Positions 1 through 6,607 of a DNA stretch of 17,939 bases are shown here, one piece after another. Where the stretch lies: assembly GCA_029260985.1 (NCBI GenBank), contig JAJDCE010000089.1, positions 1 through 17,939 of the forward strand. The letters run 5' to 3'. Source of the DNA: Patescibacteria group bacterium. Its GTDB lineage: Bacteria; Patescibacteriota; Gracilibacteria; UM-FILTER-43-11. The notes beneath the pieces are model-generated. The model saw only the letters and a list, made by a program, of their open reading frames with translations, was not told the origin of the DNA and made no database searches. The first letter of the stretch is position 1, and every line of letters starts with the position of its first letter. A program made the translations under genes and the position numbers.

Positions 1-24
1 TGTTATAGGCTTTGTAGGTGTCAT
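1..24 (-). CDS. Possible start of a further gene in the pilin operon (cut by window edge)
   Basis: On the minus strand an ATG at 22-24 lies 22 bases after the stop of the PilW-like gene and opens MTPTKPIT before the window ends. The spacing and strand would suit a further pilin-operon gene. Only eight codons are visible, no ribosome binding site precedes it and no motif can be judged, so it could equally be non-coding. Confidence 0.2.
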
Positions 25-46
25 CGGTTGGAGTTATAAAATAATT

Positions 47-859
47 CTAATCGACGATGTCCAGATTCTCCGGATTGATAGCGACGAAACTGCTATTTGA
101 TGGATTGGTTGGATCATCATTGATGGTGTGCGTATAAAGACCGGTGCAAAAAGGGGGCGGACCATTAATATAAGGAGTGCAGTCAAAGCCGGCTTCGCAT
201 AACCAGGTGTCTATTAGCCCATCCCGTTCACCCTTATCTTTTTGGCAAGCGCTTGCTCCAAAATCACTATTCAGGTGATCGAGTCCATAGTCATGACCCG
301 TGAGTTTTAAGAGAGCGACTTTCCCGTATCCATCAGTACCCACTTGCCTTTTGATGTAAGTTTTCCTGTTTCCTTGTGCGTTAATAATATAGAGGCTATT
401 TTGAATAATACTGTCCAGTGGGGCAGGCGCTCCTTGCTTTCTCTCTCCTGTGCTTTCATCATCGAGCGTACCAAATTCACCATCTGTACCGGGGGCATAA
501 AACTGTCGGCTGTACTGGCAGTAGTTTGAACCAAAAGTTTCGTTGTAGCTTAGGGGATTTCCTGCAAAATTGGCGGCTTGATTGTAATACTCTTCGTAAT
601 CTATGGTGCCATTTCTTACCTCTTTTACAATTCGTTCCATGGTGAAGCGGGCTTCTTCGTAAACCAGGTTGGCGGCTTTTAAATTTCGGGTCGAATTATA
701 AAAGTTAACATATATAGCTGAAGCGGCGCTGATCAGAATTGCGACGATAATAGTGGCGAATAATAGTTCGGCGATGGTAAATCCCTTTTTTCCAGGATTA
801 AGCCTTCTGCTTTTTGCAGTTTTGATTTTTGATTCGAAATTTAAGATCTTTTTAGGCAT
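47..859 (-). CDS. Prepilin-type N-terminal methylation protein, PilW-like minor pilin
   Basis: This 270-aa protein is a probable minor subunit of a type IV pilus or related pseudopilus, anchored in the membrane before assembly. It has a basic 26-residue leader ending KKG, then FTIAE at 27-31: cleavage would follow Gly26, and Glu31 is the conserved +5 glutamate. A hydrophobic helix follows at about 32-52. The exported globular part has five cysteines (114, 205, 221, 227, 238) and a segment around 124-134 (PGTDGEFGTLDDE) resembling Asp/Gly-rich loops common in bacterial pilins. It is the third pilin gene after pgi, 13 bases downstream of the PilV-like gene. The ATG at 859 lacks a Shine-Dalgarno sequence. 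The pilin class is clear from the sequence; PilW-like is inferred from gene order and length. Confidence 0.85.
   Translation of the reverse strand: MPKKILNFESKIKTAKSRRLNPGKKGFTIAELLFATIIVAILISAASAIYVNFYNSTRNLKAANLVYEEARFTMERIVKEVRNGTIDYEEYYNQAANFAGNPLSYNETFGSNYCQYSRQFYAPGTDGEFGTLDDESTGERKQGAPAPLDSIIQNSLYIINAQGNRKTYIKRQVGTDGYGKVALLKLTGHDYGLDHLNSDFGASACQKDKGERDGLIDTWLCEAGFDCTPYINGPPPFCTGLYTHTINDDPTNPSNSSFVAINPENLDIVD
807..848 (-). repeat. Weak 7-nt periodic tract inside the PilW-like prepilin leader
   Basis: Read on the minus strand, the leader codons can be laid out in 7-nt steps, including two identical adjacent units AATCAAA (821-834), flanked by diverged units such as AATTTCG and ACTGCAA. 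The tract encodes roughly residues 4-18. It is more degenerate than the intergenic tracts, so chance AT-rich similarity remains possible. Confidence 0.4.
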
Positions 860-872
860 ATACTTACTAAAA

Positions 873-1715
873 TTAGCCGCTGAGTTTTTCGCGGCCGAGA
901 TAATCAGTTAAATGGGTAGTCAGTTCCACAGTAAAAGTAGATCTTACGGACTGCCAGGTTACAATTGAGCGGATTCTCATTCGATTCCAATCAGCGTTGG
1001 TACCTGCTGACTCGATATCGCCATTATTATTAATGTAGTCGATGCGGATGATTCTTCTGAAAGGGTTTTCTGATACCAATGTACCTAAGGCATCTTCATC
1101 TTTTGGATATAGATGATTGAGAAAATCCTTGTCGTTTAATTTGTCGTTGTCCAAATCAGTATCTACATTGCTGTCGATGTCTACAACATTTACTTGGGCG
1201 ATGTTTTCCCATTTATAAACAATAGGCGGACCATCCTTTTTGATGCATATGTAAGTGAAGCCATCTGCATTATTTGCATAGGTATCACCTTCGTCGGCTG
1301 CCGCGCATGTGGTTTTTGGTGCTTCAGGAATTTGCCATACTGATTCTCCTAAGCGCCATCGGTATGTTGGACTATTGCCCCCCAATGGGTCACCTTGTTT
1401 GTAAATGATGTAGTCGCCTGGTTCGATGGGATTGGCGCCTGTGCATTGAACACTTGGGTTTTTTGTGGGTAAATTATTCCAGCATTGTCGGCGTCGGCTT
1501 TGGAATTTGAGCCAATTTGTATCTCTAATGTTTCGCATAGCCTCAACACCTTCCCGAGCAATATTGATGGCGATGATCCTATTCTTAGCGTTTTGCATGT
1601 TCCGCACTGAAGATCCCATGATCATGCCGACAAAAGTGATGCCTAAAGAAAAAATTACGAATGCAATCACTGCCTCCACTAAGGTTTCACCCCTTCTATT
1701 TTTATATTGTTCTAT
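873..1715 (-). CDS. Prepilin, PilV-like minor pilin, probably initiated at ATA
   Basis: This is a pilin-like subunit with the Patescibacteria-style segment AREGVEAMRNIRDTNWL after the membrane helix. The first standard start is GTG at 1677-1679, but it would leave a protein beginning with EAVIAFVIF and no leader. The same frame is open upstream to the previous gene's TAA (1716-1718). The codons between read ATA then EQYKNRRG followed by ETLVEAVIAF, a complete prepilin site with cleavage after Gly9 and Glu14 at +5. The only near-start codon there is ATA at 1713-1715, so I propose 280 aa from it. Cysteines fall at about 78, 91, 137 and 157, and an Asp-rich stretch (IDSNVDTDLDND) at about 179-191. 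The pilin identity is strong; the ATA start is inferred and would be translationally coupled to the upstream stop. Confidence 0.75.
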   Translation of the reverse strand: MEQYKNRRGETLVEAVIAFVIFSLGITFVGMIMGSSVRNMQNAKNRIIAINIAREGVEAMRNIRDTNWLKFQSRRRQCWNNLPTKNPSVQCTGANPIEPGDYIIYKQGDPLGGNSPTYRWRLGESVWQIPEAPKTTCAAADEGDTYANNADGFTYICIKKDGPPIVYKWENIAQVNVVDIDSNVDTDLDNDKLNDKDFLNHLYPKDEDALGTLVSENPFRRIIRIDYINNNGDIESAGTNADWNRMRIRSIVTWQSVRSTFTVELTTHLTDYLGREKLSG

Positions 1716-2519
1716 TTAGTAGGTAATATTTGGATTGTATTCGCTGCAATCGGTGTACCTGATGGTCGGGAAGGTTTTAACGCGGACTAGGTTAACGTAT
1801 TGGCATTTTTTTGGTGAGGTTTTGGCTTGGGCTGAGGCATTGAAGAAGCGGAGCTCTAGAGTTTCCAGAGAACTTGGAACGGTGGCTGTGCCAATAAGTC
1901 CACCCATATAGACTTCTGCTAATGGGGGCCTAAAAAAGATCATGGCTTCAGTGGCTTTGGGAGTTGGATTTGGGATGGCAATAGGGTTCCATTGTGGTAA
2001 AAGTCCGAAGCCATCTCCTAAATCGAAAGACATATATTCGAAATTAACATGCTTGGGCAGTGTGTAACGATCTAAAATTTTATCAGCCTTATCGTCTGGT
2101 CCTGTCACAATACCTTTATCAAATGTTTGATTTAAAATAGAGGTGTCTCCATCGGCACCTTTCCCAAGGCTGGCAAATAGAGTGAGGTGAGGTTCGTTAG
2201 CTGCAGGCTGTAAATTGATGTATACGCCATAGCCATCGGGTGGAATTTGAGTTTCGAAGACGCCCGGAGCTGTTTCGATCGTTATTGGCCGACTGGTTGT
2301 TGCGGAGTTTCGAGCCTCTTTGATTAATTGAAGAATCTGATTGAGTGCGTCGTTGTATTCGAATCGATTCTTCTCATGAAAATAGGTTCGTCCACCAATA
2401 ACTGTAAGGATACTAATAATAATGGTGACAGTGACCATTTCAATAACAGTGAAGCCTTTTTTTTGCCTTAAGTTTTCAGCTTTAAGTCTTAAGTCTTTGT
2501 TGATATCAGGTCTCCTCAT
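1716..2519 (-). CDS. Prepilin, FimT/GspH-like minor pilin
   Basis: This 267-aa pseudopilin has a basic 22-residue leader ending RQKKG and then FTVIE, so cleavage after Gly22 with Glu27 at +5 is expected. A hydrophobic helix runs to about residue 45, then an EARNSATTSRP-like segment typical of FimT/GspH proteins follows. It has two cysteines near the C terminus (239, 258). The ATG overlaps the pgi stop as ATGA, so the two genes are translationally coupled, and its TAA is immediately followed by the proposed ATA start of the next pilin. FimT/GspH proteins are minor pilins that help prime the pilus, and some bind DNA during uptake; no DNA-binding role is shown here. The long leader is partly made of 7-nt repeats. 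Confidence 0.85.
   Translation of the reverse strand: MRRPDINKDLRLKAENLRQKKGFTVIEMVTVTIIISILTVIGGRTYFHEKNRFEYNDALNQILQLIKEARNSATTSRPITIETAPGVFETQIPPDGYGVYINLQPAANEPHLTLFASLGKGADGDTSILNQTFDKGIVTGPDDKADKILDRYTLPKHVNFEYMSFDLGDGFGLLPQWNPIAIPNPTPKATEAMIFFRPPLAEVYMGGLIGTATVPSSLETLELRFFNASAQAKTSPKKCQYVNLVRVKTFPTIRYTDCSEYNPNITY
2466..2500 (-). repeat. 7-nt periodic tract in the FimT-like prepilin leader
   Basis: On the minus strand five consecutive 7-nt units run through the leader codons. The first two are identical (GACTTAA), followed by AGCTGAA, AACTTAA and GGCAAAA. They encode about residues 8-19, just before the KKG cleavage motif. The unit matches the YTAAG-core family found between genes elsewhere in the window. 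Confidence 0.6.
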
Positions 2520-3811
2520 TTGATTTTGGATAAGATTTTTTTGGTGATGATTTTGCTCTGTTCAACACCTGGTTGATTGAAGGCGTCGACTTTATACATC
2601 AGCCCCAGTAGTGCGATTTGGAATTCTAATAACATAAACATGGCTCCTAAATTTTCTTCATCAACTTTTGGAATGTTTAGGGTGATACTGGGTCGTTTAT
2701 TCTTGGCGATGGCTTCCGAAGTGCCTTTGTAAGCTGCGCTCAGAACATCACTTAATTGTTTTCCATGCAAAAACGACAATTCTTTTGGCAGATCTTTCCC
2801 TAGGGTTAAATCTTTATTGTGCTTTAACACTTTCATGAAGATGATGAATTTGTCTTCAGGTCCGTCACTGTACAATTGCAATTGGGAATGCTGATCGGTG
2901 GTCCCTAAAGCATTGATTGGTGTTGGTCCTGTTTTTTTATTCTTTCCTAAGCTTTCAGCCAAGAGTTGGCGATACCAGTCACCCATTCTGAAAAGGGTAT
3001 TGCTGTAGGGCATCATTACCGTCATTGGTTTATCACGTCTTTTGTCGAGCAGATACTGAATGGAGGCTAAAAGGAGTGCTGGGTTCTTGTCGGCTTTTGA
3101 TTTTTTGATTAGCTCTCTCATCTTTTTAGCTCCTTTGAGCAAAGCTGTAATATCAACTCCTGCAAGGGCAACCGGAACCAGTCCAACACTGGAAAGGACA
3201 GAAAAACGCCCTCCGACTGTTGGGGGGACATCAAACATATGTATTCCTTCTTTTTTTCCAATAGGCCTGAGAATTCCCTTCTTTGGGTCGGTGATGAATA
3301 TAAAATGTTTCTTTTGATTCTTAATTTTCTTTTTGGTGAGTTCTTGCCTGGTTAAACTGTAAAGCGCCATTGGCTCTGTGGTTCCGCCTGATTTGGAGAT
3401 CACGATAAACAGTGATTTTTTTACATCAATGGAGTCAAACAGTTCCGATACAAAGTCAGGATCAATGTTGTCGATGAATAATAGATGTGGTTTTTTGCGC
3501 AGCAGATTAAAGGAGCCCAATAGGGCATCCCGGATGGCAATACCTCCTAACGCGGAACCCCCGATCCCCAATACTACAATGTTGTCCCATTTGTTTTTTT
3601 TCTGAGCCTGGGAAAAGGACTTAATCTTTTTTGCTAATTTTGTGTCATCCGGCAGCCCTAAAAAACCATATCCCATTTTGGATTTGGATTGGAAAACTTT
3701 ACCTGTTAATGCTTTATTTTTAGTTAAGAAATTCGATAAAACGCGGCTTCCAATTCCATTCCGAAGACCAATCGTTTCGCTCAACGCATTTTGAATGTCG
3801 ATTTCGATCAT
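2516..3811 (-). CDS. pgi: Glucose-6-phosphate isomerase
   Basis: This cytoplasmic enzyme interconverts glucose-6-phosphate and fructose-6-phosphate. At 431 aa it is of the shorter bacterial form (the E. coli type is about 550). Visible motifs in order: LGIGGSALGG at 81-90, the sugar-phosphate binding loop SGGTTEP at 141-147, GGRFSVLS at 200-207, LLAESLGK at 283-290 with the candidate catalytic Glu286, GTTDQHSQ at 303-310 with His308, and GVEQSK at 415-420 with the catalytic Lys420. All key residues appear present. The ATG at 3811 follows an AT-rich leader without Shine-Dalgarno, downstream of a -10 box. Its TGA stop overlaps the ATG of the FimT-like pilin, so it is the first gene of the pilin operon. 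Confidence 0.96.
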   Translation of the reverse strand: MIEIDIQNALSETIGLRNGIGSRVLSNFLTKNKALTGKVFQSKSKMGYGFLGLPDDTKLAKKIKSFSQAQKKNKWDNIVVLGIGGSALGGIAIRDALLGSFNLLRKKPHLLFIDNIDPDFVSELFDSIDVKKSLFIVISKSGGTTEPMALYSLTRQELTKKKIKNQKKHFIFITDPKKGILRPIGKKEGIHMFDVPPTVGGRFSVLSSVGLVPVALAGVDITALLKGAKKMRELIKKSKADKNPALLLASIQYLLDKRRDKPMTVMMPYSNTLFRMGDWYRQLLAESLGKNKKTGPTPINALGTTDQHSQLQLYSDGPEDKFIIFMKVLKHNKDLTLGKDLPKELSFLHGKQLSDVLSAAYKGTSEAIAKNKRPSITLNIPKVDEENLGAMFMLLEFQIALLGLMYKVDAFNQPGVEQSKIITKKILSKIK

Positions 3812-3837
3812 ATTTTTTGTTTATTTTTAGCCTATTT

Positions 3838-3866
3838 ATTATAGCCTAATTATCCCTTAAAAAAAA
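3838..3866 (-). promoter_or_regulatory. Probable promoter of the pgi-pilin operon
   Basis: On the minus strand a perfect TATAAT lies at 3838-3843, which places the start point about 20 bases before the pgi ATG. The -35 region at the usual spacing (3861-3866) is only TTTTTT. The word TAGGCTA occurs twice 14 bases apart, once running into the -10 and once just downstream. The -10 is convincing; the -35 is not. Confidence 0.45.
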
Positions 3867-3875
3867 CAACAAAAT

Positions 3876-3996
3876 ATTTCGTATTTCAGATTTCTGATTT
3901 CGCATTTTATTTGGTATTTATCATTTGACCATTTGAATGCAAAATCAACGAATTTAGAATTAAATCTGAAATACGAATTACGAAATACGAAATGAG
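3876..3996. repeat. Pair of 7-nt repeat tracts in inverted orientation
   Basis: The left arm (3876-3910) is five 7-nt units, four of them of form ATTTCNN and the fifth ATTTTAT. The right arm (3962-3996) is five units of form AAATACG or close variants (AAATCTG, AATTACG, AAATGAG). The arms are reverse complements over about 16-18 bases, so the region can fold as a stem with a loop of about 50-70 bases. The right arm ends one base before the ruvA stop codon. The tract fills the pgi-ruvA spacer and could act as a 3' structure for ruvA, but it has no GC-rich stem or U-run. Confidence 0.75.
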
Positions 3997-3997
3997 T

Positions 3998-4564
3998 TTA
4001 GGCTTGCTTGAGAAAGGCCTTAATGATTTCTTCAGTTTCTTTGATTTCGGCAGGTATTTTAGAGAGGGATTTGATTACATGGAACTTCTCATAACCGAGG
4101 CCAACAAGTGCGTCGACGGCTTCCTCATTGAATGAGGAGGTCATTCCGGCCTCTAAGTCCTGACTGGATGGCACCACTTTGTTTTTCAGTTCTAGTATGA
4201 GTCGTTCAGCGGTTTTTTTACCCAATCCTTTTATGCTTGTCAGCAGGCTGATATCGCTCGACAGAATCGCTTGTTTCGTCATGTGAATTGGAGTGGATAA
4301 GATATCCATGGCCATTTTGGGCCCGATGCCAGATACACTGATGAGTTGCTGATAGAATGTGAGTTCTTCTTTTTTACGAAATCCGTAGAGAGAAATATCA
4401 TCTTCTCTTACAGCCGTGTGGATGAATAGCTGGGTTTTTTCATCAATTTTGGCGCGTGATAGAAAATCAGTGTTCACAGTCACTTTATATCCGATGTTCT
4501 GGGCGAGGACGATGACTGATTTTTCGTCTTTGTCGAGAATTAGTCCGTTTAGGTAGGCGATCAT
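3998..4564 (-). CDS. ruvA: Holliday junction branch migration protein RuvA
   Basis: RuvA binds four-way DNA junctions as a tetramer and loads the RuvB motor in recombinational repair. The 188-aa length is normal. Domain I is an OB fold (1-63, starting MIAYLNG). Two helix-hairpin-helix motifs lie at 78-85 (SGIGPKMA) and 112-119 (KGLGKKTA). The short C-terminal domain III that contacts RuvB is at about 147-188 (EEAVDALVGLGY). The ATG at 4564 has no Shine-Dalgarno sequence. It is alone on this strand: ruvB and ruvC are not in the window, and pgi is separated from it by the repeat spacer. Confidence 0.96.
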   Translation of the reverse strand: MIAYLNGLILDKDEKSVIVLAQNIGYKVTVNTDFLSRAKIDEKTQLFIHTAVREDDISLYGFRKKEELTFYQQLISVSGIGPKMAMDILSTPIHMTKQAILSSDISLLTSIKGLGKKTAERLILELKNKVVPSSQDLEAGMTSSFNEEAVDALVGLGYEKFHVIKSLSKIPAEIKETEEIIKAFLKQA

Positions 4565-4588
4565 ATGAGGTTTTCTTAATGCCCTGAC

Positions 4589-4617
4589 ATTTTAGCTGTT
4601 TATCTTGTTAAAATAAA
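4589..4617 (-). promoter_or_regulatory. Candidate ruvA promoter
   Basis: On the minus strand TAAAAT (4589-4594) is preceded after 17 bases by TTTATT (4612-4617). The spacing is ideal and the -35 is weak. It abuts the 7-nt repeat tract. This is the best promoter-like pair upstream of ruvA, but AT-rich spacers produce such matches by chance. Confidence 0.3.
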
Positions 4618-4684
4618 GGACTAGGGACTAAGGACTAGGGACTAAGTTGTGAGATCACATTAGCTCCATAGTTCTTAGCCCTTA
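4618..4684 (+). repeat. GGACTAR heptad tract plus a reversed partial copy
   Basis: Four perfect-register 7-nt units alternate GGACTAG and GGACTAA (4618-4645), then GTT. At 4669-4684 the words GTTCTTAG and CCCTTA are about two units of the same family in reverse orientation. The first part matches the tract at 15868-15897 at 28 of 31 bases including the trailing GTT. Confidence 0.8.
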
Positions 4685-4728
4685 CAAAGGGTGGATTTTT
4701 AGAGAGAAAAATGCTATAATATAAAGAT
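4669..4728 (+). promoter_or_regulatory. Extended -10 promoter of the M23 peptidase gene, shared 38-bp block
   Basis: TGCTATAAT at 4712-4720 is a perfect extended -10 (TGn plus TATAAT). The -35 at 17-base spacing (4692-4697, TGGATT) is weak. The block 4691-4728, starting GTGGATTTTTAGAG, is 34/38 identical to the minus-strand block at 15857-15820 upstream of the 89-aa gene. The predicted start point near 4727 gives a leader of about 59 bases. Confidence 0.75.
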
Positions 4729-4739
4729 ACTTTTAATAG

Positions 4740-4774
4740 CCTTAAACCATAAGTTCTAAGTCTTAAGCTTTCGG
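4740..4774 (+). repeat. 7-nt periodic tract in the leader of the M23 peptidase gene
   Basis: Five units in register end mostly in AAG or AAA: CCTTAAA, CCATAAG, TTCTAAG, TCTTAAG, then CTTTCGG. They lie between the predicted transcription start and the ATG at 4786, so the tract would be part of the mRNA leader. It belongs to the YTAAG-core family. Confidence 0.6.
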
Positions 4775-4785
4775 ATTGCTCATCA

Positions 4786-6525
4786 ATGAAAATATTTAAA
4801 ACGAAAATCAAAAAATTCCTACTGCTAACGCTTATTTTGAATGTATTTACCATTTCGACGGTTTTTGGTCAGATGGTACTTGAAGAAAATGAAGAAGACG
4901 CTATTTTTCCTTTTGAGACCAGTGATTCTGTTAATGTGATTGATGAAGCGGAGGAGCTTGCCGGAAACAGTTATGGATATTCAGAGGATTTTTATGAGGT
5001 GACTGATTATGGAATTTACGATGCGGATGGAAATGTGGTTGAGATCATTGAGTCTGATGAGGATACCGATCAGCTGATCCTGGATGACAATGCTTATGAG
5101 ACTCTTAACTTGGTTTTGGCTGACTCCGTTGATGAAGAGAATACATTTGAAGCTTATCGAGACAGCATTATTTCCAATTGGGGAGGAAAACTCAACTTCA
5201 CTAAGCGTCGGCTTCAGGAAATTCAGGAGAATTTAGAAGATGAGCTCAAGAACTTTGGTCGACTGGGGGGTGAAATTACTTCTATTGAGGAGAAAATTGC
5301 CCCAGTTCAAAAAGAAATAAATACTCTAAATAGCCATGTTGAACTTCTCAATCAGCAATTGGCTTTTTCTAAACGAAAAATCAAAGACACTGAAGTTCAA
5401 ATCGCGGAGAGGGAGGTGGAGATCCGGGGTATGATGTGGGATTTGAAAAAAAGCGCTATCAAGTTAGATGTTCAGCGTAGTATGGTGCTTGATTATATCT
5501 ATTTGGTTTACAATGAAGAGGAGAAATTCCTGGATTATTTTGATAAAGGTTCGAGTACACTAAAGCTTCTGCTTGCAGACAATAGTGTGTCCGAAAATTT
5601 GCTTGGCAAGGAGTATTCAAAGATTCTTGAAGAGACCGGGCGAAAGGTGTTTTATGACTTGTATGCTCAGAAGCTAGAGCTTGAGGATAAACAAATAAAG
5701 GTTTTAGAAGAAAAGGCCAAAATGGACATGCTTCATCGAGCATTGAATCAGGAAAAACGGCTTCTTGAAGAGGGAAAGGCTGCTAAAAAGAAATTGTTAG
5801 ACGAGACTCGAGGTCAGGAGGAGGTTTATCAGGAGCTTCTGGAACTTTCTCAAAAGCAGCAGCTTGAATCGGCTATGGCGATTCAGAATATGAAAGATAA
5901 TATCTCTTATATTGAGAACAAGCTGATTCTTTTAGATGAATCTATTCAAAAACTTGATTCCTTAGAGGAGGAAGGAGCTGATCAGATTGAAATTGATGGG
6001 GAGGCTATTGAGGAGGAAATTGAAAATGTATTTGAACCTGATCCTGAAGAGGAGAGCATTCCTGGTGTTCAGCCGTTTATTTGGCCCGTTGAGCCTAGGG
6101 CGATCACTGCTTACTTCCATGACCCAACTTACCCTCGGCGATGGGGAGTTCATAACGCGGTGGATGTACGGGCAAAACAGTACACCGAAATCCGGGCTCC
6201 AGCTAACGCTTATGTCTTCCAGGCTAAAGACAATGGCATGGGCTATAGCTATATTATTCTGGCGCACAAAAATAAGCTCGTTACCGTTTATGGTCACGTG
6301 ACTGAAATTCTGGTTCGACCTGGAACTGTGGTGAAACAAGGTGAAATTATCGGTTTATCGGGTGGCACTCCCGGGACAAAAGGGGCTGGATGGCAAACAA
6401 CTGGGCCTCATTTGCATTTCGAAGTATGGCATAAGGGCCAGCAATCTGATCCGTTGGATTGGCTTCCGGTTTACGATTTACCGATTGAATATATACCGGA
6501 TCGCTTCCTTGCGGAAGCCCAATAG
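4786..6525 (+). CDS. Exported coiled-coil M23 (LytM) peptidase, EnvC/CwlO-like organisation
   Basis: This is a 579-aa envelope protein predicted to cut, or control the cutting of, peptidoglycan cross-bridges. A signal peptide or anchor occupies 1-29 (basic start, LLLTLILNVF core). An unusually acidic, low-complexity segment follows at about 31-125. A long coiled coil spans about 135-395, a second acidic linker 393-425, then the M23 domain from about 430. Zinc and catalytic residues look complete: His456 and Asp460 (HNAVD), His504 (YGH), and His542 and His544 (PHLHFEV). With an intact active site it is more likely a true hydrolase than an EnvC-type activator, whose sites are degenerate. It is divergent from ruvA and convergent with rsmI, and uses the shared extended -10 promoter. 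There is no Shine-Dalgarno before the ATG. Confidence 0.92.
   Translation: MKIFKTKIKKFLLLTLILNVFTISTVFGQMVLEENEEDAIFPFETSDSVNVIDEAEELAGNSYGYSEDFYEVTDYGIYDADGNVVEIIESDEDTDQLILDDNAYETLNLVLADSVDEENTFEAYRDSIISNWGGKLNFTKRRLQEIQENLEDELKNFGRLGGEITSIEEKIAPVQKEINTLNSHVELLNQQLAFSKRKIKDTEVQIAEREVEIRGMMWDLKKSAIKLDVQRSMVLDYIYLVYNEEEKFLDYFDKGSSTLKLLLADNSVSENLLGKEYSKILEETGRKVFYDLYAQKLELEDKQIKVLEEKAKMDMLHRALNQEKRLLEEGKAAKKKLLDETRGQEEVYQELLELSQKQQLESAMAIQNMKDNISYIENKLILLDESIQKLDSLEEEGADQIEIDGEAIEEEIENVFEPDPEEESIPGVQPFIWPVEPRAITAYFHDPTYPRRWGVHNAVDVRAKQYTEIRAPANAYVFQAKDNGMGYSYIILAHKNKLVTVYGHVTEILVRPGTVVKQGEIIGLSGGTPGTKGAGWQTTGPHLHFEVWHKGQQSDPLDWLPVYDLPIEYIPDRFLAEAQ
6503..6518 (+). other. Small GC-containing hairpin at the end of the M23 gene
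   Basis: GCTTCC and GGAAGC pair perfectly around a TTGC loop, overlapping the last codons before the TAG at 6523-6525. No T-run follows, so it is not a standard intrinsic terminator. It may protect or help end the transcript, or be a chance result of the coding sequence. Confidence 0.3.
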
Positions 6526-6530
6526 CTTGC

Positions 6531-6607
6531 CGATCGTTGTCCAATTGTTGTCCGATTGTCAGACAATTGGATTTACTATTGGTGTACGATTGGCTTTCAA
6601 TTGGAAA
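6531..6607 (+). repeat. 11-nt periodic tract at the convergent M23/rsmI junction
   Basis: Seven units each carry an ATTG core (ATCG in the first) beginning at 6533, 6544, 6555, 6566, 6578, 6589 and 6600, so the spacings are 11, 11, 11, 12, 11 and 11. It includes an 8-bp inverted repeat, CCAATTGT (6541-6548) with ACAATTGG (6563-6570). The tract covers the whole spacer and overlaps the last codons of rsmI. Confidence 0.7.

Noticed and set aside
1349..1679. GTG at 1679 as the true start of the PilV-like gene
   Set aside because: It removes the leader and glycine of a complete prepilin site that is in frame just upstream.
3876..3996. Short repeats as a CRISPR array
   Set aside because: Units are 7 bases, contiguous and without spacers, and no cas gene is present.
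4635..4853. Minus-strand 72-codon frame in the ruvA/M23 divergent spacer
   Set aside because: It runs antisense through the heptad tract, the promoter block and the start of the M23 gene, with no protein-like features.
5962..6339. Minus-strand 125-codon frame opposite the M23 domain
   Set aside because: It is a shadow of the well-supported M23 peptidase coding sequence, as is the plus-strand frame at 6341-6616.
6541..6570. Rho-independent terminator between the M23 gene and rsmI
   Set aside because: The 8-bp inverted repeat has a 14-base loop, is AT-rich and has no T-run; it is better explained as part of the 11-nt periodic tract.
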